A stretch of DNA of 64,000 nt from Vitis vinifera (taxonomy: Eukaryota; Streptophyta; Magnoliopsida; Vitales; Vitaceae): the NCBI RefSeq assembly GCF_030704535.1, contig NC_081808.1, positions 20,897,501-20,961,500 of the forward strand. Direction: 5' to 3'. Positions 1-11,583 of the stretch are shown piece by piece. Position 1 is the stretch's first letter, and each line of letters starts with the position of its first letter. A program made the translations under genes and the position numbers. The notes beneath the pieces were generated by a model, which saw only the letters and a list, made by a program, of their open reading frames with translations, did no database searches and had not been told where the DNA came from.

Positions 1-1803
1 ATTTATTTAAATTTTAAACGATCCTATCTGTTGTTTGCTATTATCTAAAAGCTTAAACTTTTGGGTCAAATTGATATCTTCACAGGTTCTTTATTAGCAG
101 GGAAAGTTCTGTTCTTGTTCTGTGCTATTTTGGAAGTTTGTGGTTATATTCTAGCAGGATAGTGTCTCCTTGCTAAGAGTCTTTTTTCTCCCTCTTTTCT
201 CATAAGGTTTTTTCCTTTTTATATTCTTATTCCAGGTCCTGCTGTTAAAGTTATACCAAACTAGATCAATGTTCTATGATGTTGCTTTCTTCAATTCTCT
301 TGTTTGTTGAAGTCCAAGGTATACTGTTTTAAACTTACTACATGTGATGTTGACTTGGCATGAGAACATGTCCCTTTTTATTATGTCCATTGATATTGGA
401 ATTAACTGTGTGCTTAGAGTGTGTTTGATAATGATTCTAAAAAACGTTTCTAATCTTTCTAACACTTGAATGATAAATTTTTTGAAGTATTAAAAATATT
501 GGAAGTGTTTCCTAAAATTACTATCAAATGAGATCTTAATGTTTATTTTGAAAAGTGTTTTTAGATGTGAACCTGTAGATCAATTACCATACTATTATTT
601 GATGGGAGAAAAAGATGCTTATTTTATCATTTATGCTCATATTTTTTCATAAAAATATAAGGGATATCAATACCAACTTGTTGTCCAAGCCAAAAGAATG
701 AATAATGAAGCTAAAAGGCTGTTGTATCAATTTAGGATAAACAAAGAGGAGGAGAAAATGTGACACTAAATGGTTTAGCTGAGGGTTACTTCGTTGGAAG
801 TAGTTCTCTCCATGTTATAGAAAATTCCAGCCAGCCAGGAGTCATTATCATTGGGTGGCTTCATTGTCTAAGTTCTCAACCACTTTAGGAAACAGAACAG
901 TGGAGCATAGAGTTGTACTTCCTTTATAACATGCTGCAAAAGAGCTGCTGGTCCATGCTTTGAGGGGCGTGGACATTAGAGAATTATGCATTTCTCCTAG
1001 CTGTTAGATCCTCCTTTTTGCCTTTTGGACCTTTTCATATGCTCAGAAGAATTCGTTGCGTGCACCCACCACCTATCTCTTTGGCTGGCTACATGTTATA
1101 AGTTAGAAGAAGGAAGCTCTGTTTACCTTCCTTTAGGCACAAACTGATGTCTAACCAAAACCAAATAAGGACTCCACTCTAATTCCATTAGACCGTGGGA
1201 TTTGATTTCAAACATCATCATTGCTAAAGCAATTGTTCTATCTTAGTTGCAAGGTGGTTGTATTGATAATTTTATTCAACACCAATAGACCTGTTCTTGT
1301 GATAGCATTAGTTTGTGCTTGCTAATTGTCACTTTCTACTGCTTGTGATAAGAAGATGGATTAGACTTACAAATCACTTGTCTTCTTGTTTTCATCCTAT
1401 CACTTGCTTTGTGCTCTTGTAGTGGAGGGTTTTCTGTAGTCTTATCTTTTTGACTTTTCTGGCATGGTGGTGGAAGAGGAGAAGGATGAAAGTAACTTTC
1501 ATTATGACAAACTTCTGAATAACTATCTTTTGAAACTTGTGAAAAGGTTCATGTTATAAGTCAATTCTTCTATTATTGTTTTCTTTGGATTTCTATCAAG
1601 GGTCTCAGCATCCATTATCTATCGTAGGTTGAGCAGATTGATCCCAATGCTAGAAAACCACTGAGCAGGGAATCAGGGGTGCGGAATGATAGGTATACTT
1701 TCATTCTTTGCCTAGTCATTCTCATCTTTGGTTCCTGCAGCAAACAATCAGAATGCAGTAGGTCAGACTAAATAGGCTTGTTGGTCAGGTGATGTACTAA
1801 ATA
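1..1803. repeat. 1.8 kb direct repeat, left copy
   Basis: This block matches 9741-11583 base for base over almost its whole length, with scattered substitutions and small indels. Its left limit is unknown because the repeat is already running at base 1. Similarity stops after the shared text gatgtactaaata near 1803. It does not end in TG...CA, has no primer-binding site beside it and shows no gag or pol, so it reads as a segmental duplication rather than an LTR. It contains a short open block at 1628-1771. Confidence 0.9.
1628..1771 (+). other. Candidate terminal exon, unknown protein (left copy)
   Basis: After an acceptor-like tag there is an open frame of 47 codons. It begins VEQIDPNARKPLSRESG, continues through a hydrophobic stretch (YTFILCLVILIFGSC) and stops at TAA. 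A polar head followed by one membrane segment near the C-terminus would suit a tail-anchored protein. I recognise no family. The same block is open in the right copy (11408-11572) but ends at a different stop. It could equally be chance open sequence inside a duplicated intron. Confidence 0.22.
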
Positions 1804-3095
1804 TATTTATGTTTGAAAGATACAATGTTAGATTAAAAGTATTTGAACATTCCTCACTAAGAAAACTTGACACTTTGACTTTAATTTATATAAGTAATCT
1901 TCACTAGAGTGATTAAAATTTCACATAATGTCCCGATCAGAGAAATTGAGTAACAAATATAAATTATTACAGCGGTTGTTGTTACACTGAATTTTTACTT
2001 GAATTCTCCTAGTACACTCATTGGCTTTTGTCTTCTACTATGAATTCATGTACTACCTCTTAATTGTTCGGGATAATAATTTATTGTAATAGAAAAATAT
2101 TTTTCAAAACCATGTTTTCGTGTTGTCAATAACACGATCTGTATTTTTGTGAATACAATTGTATAGTTGTATTCTCAAAAACACAATCGTCATAAAGTTA
2201 ACTTGTGTTGGTACCTCATTATGGATACTACAGATCATTATGGTACCCACTCTAATTATGAAATTACTATTACGTATTCATTACTAAGAGTTTGAAGCCA
2301 AAATAAACCAAAATATTGCATAGTTCAAAGTAATTGCCAAACTAATATTTTAACTCCATGTCAACAACTTTTCTTTCCATTAGTAGGACTTTTATCCCAA
2401 AGTTTCTATTTTTTTTTAATCCAAAACACTAATTATTATTTTATCTACTCACCATCTGCAGCTCCCACTAACAGGTCTTACAGTGCTTGGTAAGTTTTTA
2501 AAGCAATTTATTTTTTTGTTAAAATAATACCTAAATGTTTGGATAAGTGGATATGAGGATAAAAGTGGTTCATGAGTTTGTTTGCCCTCAATTCCTCAAC
2601 TTTCTCACTAATCAAATAGAGAAAAACGAAACATTAAAAATACATAAAAAAAAAAAAGAAGAAGTAAAGAATCAAATCGAAACACAACAATTAATGTTTT
2701 ATGTTCACTTACCCTGCAATTACCAACCTTTTATTCCTACTTCCATTTTAATTTTTTTAAAAATTAAATTTTATTCATTTAAATCTATAAATGTTATTGC
2801 TAAGAATGGGGGGGAATTTTTTTAGCACACCCAATGTAATACAATATTTGTCAATTAAAAGAGTGTCACCGACCACTTCACATGATGACGTCATCACTTT
2901 AGAATATTAAAAATAAAAATCTTGGTTGGGAGTTCTTCTATCAGACGCACTTCCATATATTTTTTTTTTTTTGTTGTAAAAGAGCTTTATACAATCTTTT
3001 TTATAAGTCAGAACAATCGTTACCAGCTTGAAAGCACATTGCCCCTAACTCTAAATTAGGTCGCAAGTTTGGGAGGATTTCTTCTGAAACTGAAG
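1804..3095. other. Intergenic or intronic, no gene seen
   Basis: AT-rich unique sequence between the left direct repeat and the candidate exon at 3096. It has homopolymer runs and short open frames without gene-like composition. I see no structured RNA or mobile element. Confidence 0.5.
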
Positions 3096-3157
3096 ATGGC
3101 GGCCAGGAAAGCGGAGAAGCACGGCCTGTTGCAATACATTACACAATTCTCCAGCAG
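3096..3157 (+). CDS. Candidate first coding exon, unknown gene (partial)
   Basis: An ATG in a good plant context (gaagATGGCGGCC) opens a 62-base exon starting MAARKAEKHGLLQYITQF. It runs straight into a GT donor (cagcag|gtttgt). The GC-rich start with an MAA N-terminus followed by basic residues is typical of a real plant first exon and stands out from its AT-rich surroundings. The exon ends in phase 2. I could not find a confident second exon downstream. The open blocks at 1628 and 11408 are not in a compatible phase for direct joining, so further exons would be needed. No function is proposed. Confidence 0.35.
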
Positions 3158-6100
3158 GTTTGTCTTTTTCCTCTGTATTTGTTTTGTTTTGATTTGATTG
3201 GTTTTAGGGAGAGGTTTTGGAGTTTTTGCTATGATAGCATATGTAGGTTTCAGAGGCATTTGGGCATTTTATTTATGTGGCTGGGGTTTTCTGCATGCTA
3301 CATTAATCTACAGCCACAGATATCGTTTTATTTTTTCATTTTTTGGATCTTATCAGCGACCCCACGAACAATCAGTTATAAGTCTTTGTTATTGAAAGTA
3401 TCAGTCTGTTTCACAAATAGGGTTTCTTAATGCCAGATGGTGGGGCACTTTTGGGGTGGTGCCGCTACTCATAAAGTCTTGCCGGCCACTTTCAAATTCT
3501 TACTGGGTGCTCAAATTGGCTTGAAGATAAGATGAATATCAGCTCTCTTTAGTAGAATATGGAAAGTTCGTTGGTGAACTTAGATAACTTCGTCTTCATC
3601 TAGCTAAATTCATAAAGGATTTGAAATTTTGGCGGTATTCAGATTCAGGCCAGAAAGATTTTTGAGGATATACATGAATTTAGAAACCATATGATATACT
3701 GAAGAACCTTCAGTAGTCGGGTGGCATCATGTCTATGCCTCCGTGGTTTTTACCGTCGCAATGTCTCTACCCATAAATGCCGATGTCACAAGGGCAGCAT
3801 TGCTAGTAAAATAGCCTGCTAGTGACTGCTTACATGCTAGAAAATTTCAGCAATATGCAGTTTGGGAATTGATTAGGGATATAAACACACATTTGGTAAA
3901 TTCTGAACACCTTATCTTCTAGTCTAGATCAGTAGATAGTAATCTCAAGGTATGGGCACATGCGGGTGGGGTTGAGTTTGCTCGTATATTCTCCAACATT
4001 AAAATTCTGGTCATGTGGTGAAAATGTGAATTGTGATTTCTAGCTACCTAAGTTGTTTTTCTTTATTTTCTCTCTTCATTTGCAGCTTAGCGTTGGTTTA
4101 ATTGTTTCTCCAAGTAATTATATTTGGATTGTCATCGTTGTCTTTACTGAATTAGTTTTTCCTTTATAATGTTCATAACCTTCATCCTTTTCGGAAATTT
4201 GGTTGTCACATGTTAGACAAATACTGACACTCTAATGTTTTCTAACCGTGAATTCTCACAGATCTTAAATACTGAATAAGCTTTAAAAAGAGGCAGGAAC
4301 TCTGAAGTTTCCTATTGTCTCTAGCAAAGCAAACCATGGCCACATTTATGTTATATGGGTTTTTTTATGTTATGTTTGTTAGCTTGATATGCATTGTGGT
4401 CCTGTAACCTAGCTATTTAAGCTTTTAGGGAACTTGGTAACTCAACAAGGTATCGAAGCTGTGATTAATTAGAGATCTTAAGTTCGAGTCCCTTCTACTA
4501 TTTCCCCCCCATGAGGTATTCTTTTAGAAAGCTTGGCAGCTTAACAATGTTATACTCAATCATAGTGGTTGAAATAAATCAAAATTTTCAACTCAAGGGA
4601 TTAATTTTTTATTTTATAACTTCTTAGATGAAAATTTTGCCCAAGTTAGTATGTGCTCTGCTACTGAAAACTTGGATTTTGATACATTACATATTTGAAT
4701 GGCAGGTTAATGTTCTGTACACTGAAGCAGTTGAAAACAAATTATATTTGACTCCTATATGATTCTATAATATTGGATAGATAACTTAAAGTCAGTCACA
4801 GGCCATATGGATCACCTTTTGTATTTTGATATTTGTGACATATTATTGCCCCACATTTTATATTCCTTAGTTTCAGTCAATTGAGTGTAGTCTGTTTTTT
4901 TCTTTTTCTTTTTTTCCTTTTGTAAAGGACTTTTCAAACCTTTTCTGCTTGAGCATCCAGATTGCTAAATCTTTTATATATATTGAGGGAGTAAACATTA
5001 TCGGTGTAGACGAAGTAGTGTGGTTACTCACTAAAACTGTGAGGGGACAGTGCATACACCAAATGGCGGCTTATTGCAAGTCCCTACATATAGTTTGACA
5101 ATTTCTGCCTCTGGTTTTGCTTTTAATTTTTGATAGTATGATTAAAAGTTGATGGTTTATAATTTTCAATAGGGTAGTTGATCTTCGAGGTTTAAAGAGC
5201 ACTTCATGGAATGTTTTGATGAAGGATCAGATCTGATTAATATGGCCTCATTTTGTTTAGATTTTATCATCATCTCTAACAGAAAAGGATTAGTAAGATG
5301 GCTCCATTCCTCCCCCTCTTTCTCTTTCTCTGTCTACATCTTCATGAACCTTTAATGAGGAGGAATGATATTTCAGGCTTATCACTGGGCAAGTGGGCGT
5401 TTTTTAAGGATTACTGATGTTCTTGGATGATGCTTGCCCATTTTCCTTTTGTTCTTTCGAAAAGCTTGTAGTTTGACCTAGAACATGATGCTTATAAGAC
5501 AAATAATTTCCCTGATAGAGAGTGATAGAGAATCTGGAATTATCATTTAGAGCTTTCAGCAGTTGAAGCGGTCAATTGTCTATTATTACGTGGTTTCCTT
5601 TATGTCTAGATGGTATGAAGGAGTATAAAATTCTCATGTGCCAATTTTATCAAAATTTCAACTTTACATTTAGATCTAGAACAAGGTAATTTCTTACCCT
5701 AGAATTTGTTTTGTTAATTACCAGTTAGGGATTCTTGTTGGAGTGCTATTTCAACAATGTAAGTAATCATTGATTCATAGGTTAGATCTTTCTTTTTGTC
5801 CTATTACCAATCAACATTGGGATGTGCATGAGAAGGTTTAGGTCCTGTGCCTTTATGATTGGCTTCCAATCTTTTTCCTAGAGTTTCCACTTGCACTCTA
5901 CATTTTCATTGCTTTGAGTGAATCAGAAATCTACTCTAGCTGTGACAAGATTGACTGAGACTAGTAACTAAAAGTTGATCTTGAGCGATAGGGTAGGGGT
6001 ATTGGATTTGCATGGATTGGTGCATTGAGTCATATCACTTGGCATTCATCATAACACGAAAAACATGCATTTGATTTGTCATTGTCCTCATTGGTGTTGT

Positions 6101-6544
6101 TCTAGTATTACTATTAACTTGTAAATTATATTCTTGAATTTTAATGTTTCTTTCTGTATTAGGCTATTAGTTATATGTTTTGGTTTGATTTGGAACTCTT
6201 TTGGATGTTTAATTTTTCTTATAAAGTTAAAGCCTTTTTAGATGCCAATTTTTTTAACATGTGTTCTTGTTACGTGTACTAATTCAAATGTGTTTTTAAT
6301 TAGAAAAGTGATCAGAAGTATTTTGTAGCATATTAACCAAACTTGGACTTAGTAAAGAGCTCATGTTTCTTGCAATTCTATAACTAGCAAGAAAAAAGTT
6401 TTCTATGTAATTTTATTTACCTTATTTTACATGTGTACACATAGATTTCTCTTTAGGAAAAATTATTATGTAGTCAATTTGGATTTTTATTGATTAGAAG
6501 AATGGTGTAGGTACAATATTTATTTTGTCCTCTATTCTTCCTTC
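3158..6544. other. Non-coding, probably intron or intergenic
   Basis: AT-rich sequence with no open frame that looks coding. It contains a tRNA-like promoter pair near 4440-4500, listed separately. A short open stretch after an acceptor-like site near 5172 (reading VDLRGLKSTSWNVLMKDQI) was considered, but it stops quickly and has no donor. Confidence 0.45.
4417..4520 (+). mobile_element. SINE-like tRNA-derived repeat (candidate)
   Basis: The text aacttggtaactcaacaagg resembles a degenerate Pol III A box. About 45 bases further on, aagttcgagtccc matches the B-box consensus GGTTCGANTCC with one or two changes. A C-run follows. A related A-box-like segment (gtcaaactggtagcttaaca) occurs near 9658 without a clear B box. 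The head of a tRNA-derived SINE is the simplest reading. No target-site duplication was resolved. Confidence 0.35.
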
Positions 6545-6740
6545 TCTAGTTGTTAATTGAGGGTTTGAAGAAGCTTGAGCCTAATTTGGGCCTAGACTTT
6601 GTTTAGTTTTGAGTCTTAATGGGACTTGGGCTTTGGCGTGATTTAGACCTTGACTTGACTTGGATCTTAACATGACTTGGGCCTTGGTGTGACTTGGGCT
6701 TTAGTTTGACTTGGACCTTGCCTTGACTTGAACAACATCG
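6545..6740 (+). repeat. Degenerate minisatellite, GACTTGGGCTTT type
   Basis: About ten imperfect repeats of a motif such as tgacttgggcctt or cttgacttggacctt lie head to tail. They vary at single positions and in spacer length. The array has no stable open frame. It lies at the start of a repeat-rich block reaching about 8510 and may belong to an old retroelement. Confidence 0.6.
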
Positions 6741-7339
6741 ACTTGGCTTGTGCACCTTGATCTTAGATCAAAGATTCTTTGGTAGACTTTGATCTTAATG
6801 CTTGAACCTTGATGGTTTGAATATCTTGACAATTTGAAAGATATGTTGAAGAAATTGAAGATTTGTTGAAGCCTTCTTTGAAGATCAAAAAAGCTTTGGA
6901 TCTCCCTTGAAGAGTTCCTCTCCAACCCTTTTCTTATAAATTGCCTTTTTGACTTGTCTTGGAATTTTTGGAATTAATTCTATTTATAAGGATTAGAAAC
7001 ACCAAATTTGGATAGTTTTAATCGATTCCTTAGAAATATTATTCTTTAATTAAAGTTAATAATTAGGTTTGTGACTAATGTAATTTGAGTGTATGGTAAA
7101 TTATAAAAGGTTAAATTTTGGTTTTGTACAATGCGTTAATACAAAAATGTAACCCTAGGAAACATCAGTTTTACCACATTATGTAGTTAAAACACATTTG
7201 GCCTTCCTTTGATTCTATTAGTGACCCACAAGGAAGCAAATTTCCACAAAATTTTCTGAATTTTGATCCAGAATTTTGGACAGTAGAGGACCTTGATAGG
7301 AAAGCCACGTAGAAAGCTAGAAGTGGCTGATTTTCTAGC

Positions 7340-8510
7340 AATTTTCACCAAAAAATGGCAAAAAAATCAGCATTGGAGACTATCAGATGGCCCAGACAAA
7401 AGTTTTCTGATATTTTGCTGATATATCATTGATTAAATTGCCAATTTTTTCCAAAAATGTCACGAGGATGCTTCTCCTTTGATCCAATGGTTAGATTTTA
7501 ATTTAAACATGATCTAACAGTCAGAAACGTACAATAATGGCTAATGGGCTTCTAAATGGCTATTTTAGCCCAGATTTTGGCTATAAATAACCTCGTTTTG
7601 ATCCCATTCCATCCAAATATCACTTGAAATCTACCTTGCTCTCATTTTGCCCAAAATTCACCTTGATCTCATTCCATGGCTCTACAAAAGTTGGTATAAG
7701 TATATAGGAGTTATTAGAAAATCTGATAGAGAGCGGAGACATGGTGGGACTGAGACCCATCAGAGGCTGCCAACATTTGATAAGGAGTTTCTGCGAGCTT
7801 TGAGTCCACAAGTATAGGGACTCAACATAGTGACTTATCAAATAAGGCCAATGTTTATCCTCCTTAAAATTAGGGTTATTGATAGACTCCACAATATGAG
7901 ATGAACTTACCAGGACTACGATATATTTAACCATCCTCCTCCACAAATATCATATGACATTCCAGATCATACGCAATGAGGATTCCAAACAAACACATTG
8001 GTGAACTCATAGTTTCCCATCTATGGAAAGGTAGAGGGAAGGAACAAAGAGAATTATGCTTGACATATTCTACTTACAATTATAATGTAAACTCCATCTT
8101 GTGGTGCCAATATCATCCATATGAAGATGGTCTTCCTTTATCCTAAGCATTGTGGAATCACATTAGTCCTCATTTTGGTATTAAATGGAACTATCGGAAT
8201 GTAATTTGTATAAAGTACTGATATTTAATGAAATCAATTTTTTACCTCCACATCTCAAAATTCATACTTCTTTCAAGTATTATTGTCGAACATCAAAAAT
8301 CATTATACATACATTGTTTTTTTAAAAGAAACAACTTCAATATGTGTATCATTGCTTGTTTTATCAGCTTTTTTTTTTTTTCAATATTTCTTTAAGTTTT
8401 GATCAATTTCCATTCATCGAAAATTTTTCCCCAAAACTTCCATATGACATTTCTGAAAAATCCAACCATCGATATTCTGCGAATATCCGATATTTTCATC
8501 CTTTGTGACC
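7340..8510. mobile_element. Dispersed repeat, member 1 (non-coding)
   Basis: The block holds diagnostic phrases such as catcgatattctgcgaatat and ccgatattttcat near 8470-8500 and ctcattttggtattaaatgg near 8170. Similar text occurs in the 47516-48978 insertion. Its part around 7880-8110 (caaatatcatatgacattcc, then fixed-order blocks to tataatgtaaactcc) matches 29590-29770 with substitutions. It carries no transposase-like reading frame. It is best called a diverged, non-autonomous transposable element of undetermined class. Confidence 0.5.
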
Positions 8511-9740
8511 ACTCATTCCATAGCATATTTGACATTGTTATAAGAATAGGCTGGTGCTAGAATATTGGTTCCGGGTGCAGGTAAATTGTGTGACTAATAA
8601 TAACTTTTGCGCATTTGAACTTATTTAATTTATGATATGTTTAGTTGGAAGCCTTCATCTGAATTTATATGCCTACTTGTACCAGAACATGGCAATTGGA
8701 AAACTAGCAGTATGTTAGAACGATATTGAAGTCTTCTGAGGAGTGGTAAAGGTGAGACATGGTGAGATTCTTTGAAAATTGTCTTCTGCTACAGTTTTGG
8801 GTCAAATGACCTTACTACTATGTTATTGATTTTATGTTGATGGTCATTGCATCTTTCCTAGTGTCAACTTAGCATGTGATCCTGCTGGTCACTAGTCTAA
8901 ACTTTTCCTTAACTGCACCCTAGTGCCCATACTGCCATTTTCAGTGAGATTTTTTATGGTGTAGGTTTTGGTTGCTTCATCAAGTTATGGCAAGGGTGAT
9001 ATCTGAGACAATAGGGACTACAATAAACCTTATTGATATTTGCTGAACATTTCTGGAAACTACAGTTGAAATTGTGTCAGGTGGAGTAGAAAATTTTGAG
9101 GCTTTGTCTTGGTTAAGATGCAAAATTCTATCTGTTTAGTTGGTCAATATGGACAGCAAACATCAATTAAAAGACTTTAACTGTTAGTGTGATGTGTCAT
9201 ATACTGGAAAAGCATATCAAAGTTACCTGGTGATTTATATCAATTATTTGGATGATCATTATGTCATAGACTTTAGTTTTTGTTTCAAGTGGGAATTGTC
9301 ATCTATGACTTTTATTTCAATAGCCTAGTTGGATGTTGTGGTATCAAGATGGAAACAATTTGGATTCAGGTTGGACCAGGCAGACCCAGATTTTCAACAG
9401 GATACTATCTAAACTAGTCTTTTGGGGTGCACAATAATTCAATACTAAATTCAGGTTTGGGCTGGACAAATTCTGGTGTTACTAAACTACTAGGCTATTC
9501 CTGGACCTGGATTTCCAGTATGAATTATTTGTTTGAGCCTTGTTATTTCTATGTAGGTTGGATGGCTTAAACAAATGATTGCAACCGCCCCCATGGACTA
9601 TGTTTCTGTTTGCCTGATATACATTGTTGCTCAATTATCTAAAAGCTTGAGTTTTGAGTCAAACTGGTAGCTTAACATAGTATTAAAACTTTGGATTTTG
9701 AAGATTTTGAGTTTGAGTTTCTATTTGTTTATTCTTCCAT
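8511..9740. other. Non-coding stretch, no gene seen
   Basis: AT-rich sequence between the dispersed repeat and the right copy of the 1.8 kb duplication. Only short open frames occur. The end (9640-9730) resembles the A-box part of the SINE-like repeat at 4417. Confidence 0.4.
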
Positions 9741-11583
9741 TTATTTAAAATTTAAATGATCCTATCTGTTGTTTGCTATTATCTAAAAGCTTAAACTTTT
9801 GGGTCAAATTGATATCTTCACAGGTTCTTTATTAGCAGGGAAAGTTCTGTTCTTGTTCTGTGCTATTTTGGAAGTTTGTGGTTATATTCTAGCAGGATGG
9901 TGTCTCCTTTCTAAGAGTTTTTTTTTTTTTTTTCCTTCTTTTCTCATAAGGTTTTTTCCTCTTTATATTCCTATTCCAGGTCCTGCTGTTAAAGTTATAC
10001 CCAACTAGAACAATGTTCTATGATGTTGTGGTGCTTTCTTCAATTCTCTTGTTTGTTGAAGTCCAAGGTATACTGTTTTAAACTTACTACATGTGGTGTT
10101 GACTTGGCATGAGAACATGCCCCTTTTTATTATGTCCATTGATATTGGAATTAACTGTGTACTTAGAATGTGTTTGATAGTGATTCTAAAAAACGTTTCT
10201 AATCTTTTTAACACTTGAATGATAAAATTTTTGAAGTGTTAAAAATATTGAAAGTGTTTCCTAAAATCAGTGCCAAACGGGGTCTTAATGTTTATCTCAA
10301 AAAGTGTTTTTAGATGTGAACCTTTAGATCAATTACCATACTATTATTTGATGGGAGAAAAAGATGCTTAGTTTATCATCTATGCTCATATTTTTTCATA
10401 AAAATATAAGGAACATTAATACCAACTTATTGTCCAAGCCAAAGAATGAATTAGCCCTGATCCACTGAATAATGAAGCTAAAAGGCTGTTGTATCAATTT
10501 AGGATAAACAAAGAGGAGGAGAAAATGTGACACAATGGTTTAGCTGAGGGTTACTTCGTTGGAAGTAGTTCTCTCTCCATGTCATAGAAAATTCCAGCCA
10601 GCCAGGAGTCATTAGCATTGGGTGGCTTCATTGTCTAAGTTCTCAACCACTTTAGGAAACAGAACAGTGGAGCATAGAGTTATACTTCCTTTACAACATG
10701 CTGCAAAAGAGCAGCTGGTCCATGCTTTGAGGGGAGTGCACATTAGAGAATTATGCATTTGTCCTAGCTGTTAGATCCTCCTTTTTGCCTTTTGGACCTT
10801 TTCATCTACTCAGAAGAATTCGTTGCATGCACCCACCACCTATCTCTTTGGCTGGCTACATGTTATAAGTTAGAAGAAGGAAGCTCTGTTTACCTTCCTC
10901 TAGGCACAAACTGATGTCTAACCAAAACCAAATAAGGACTCCACTCTACCAAGTTAGAGACTGAATTCCATTAGACTGTGGGATTTGATTTCAAACATTA
11001 TCATTGCTAAAGCAATTGTTCTATCTTAGTTGCAAGGTGGTTGTATTGATAATTTTATTCAACATCAATAAACCTGTTCTTGTGATAGCATTAGTTTGCG
11101 CTTGCTTGTCACTTTCTACGGCTTGTGATAAGAAGATGGATTAGACTTACAAATCACTTGTCTTCTTGTTTTCATCCCATCACTTGCTTTGTGCTCTTGT
11201 AGTGGAGGGTTTTCTGTAGTCTTATCTTTTTGACTTTTCTGGCATGGTGGTGGAAGAGGAGAAGGATGAAAGTAACTTTCATTATGACAAACTTCTGAAC
11301 AACTATCTTTTGAAACTTGTGAAAAGGTTCATGTTATAAGTCAATTCTTCTATTATTGTTTTCTTTAGATTTCTATCAAGGATCTCAGCATCCATTATCT
11401 ATTGTAGGTTGAGCAGATTGATCCCAATGCTAGAAAACCACTGAGCAGGGAATCAGGGGTGCGGAATGATAGGTATACTTTCATTCTTTGCCTAGTCATT
11501 CTAATCTTTGGTTCCTGCAGCAAACAATCAGAATGCAGTAGGTCAGACTTTATAGGCTTGTTGGTCAGGTGATGTACTAAATA
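9741..11583. repeat. 1.8 kb direct repeat, right copy
   Basis: Second copy of the 1-1803 block, collinear with it from atttatttaaa to gatgtactaaata, about 9.7 kb downstream in the same orientation. It carries small private insertions, for example ctctaccaagttagagactg near 10945-10965. After 11583 the sequence is unrelated to the left copy's continuation, which fixes the right boundary. Confidence 0.9.
11408..11572 (+). other. Candidate terminal exon, unknown protein (right copy)
   Basis: Counterpart of 1628-1771 with the same 47 residues apart from silent or minor changes. A change at the stop position (gactaa to gacttt) extends the frame by seven codons (FIGLLVR) to TGA. The hydrophobic stretch is intact. 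The frame is conserved, but that says little because the two copies are recent. Status as a real exon is unproven. Confidence 0.22.

Noticed and set aside
1-11583. The two 1.8 kb direct repeats as LTRs of a giant retrotransposon
   Set aside because: The right ends lack CA termini, no primer-binding site follows 1803, and the interior has no gag/pol and no polypurine tract next to 9741.
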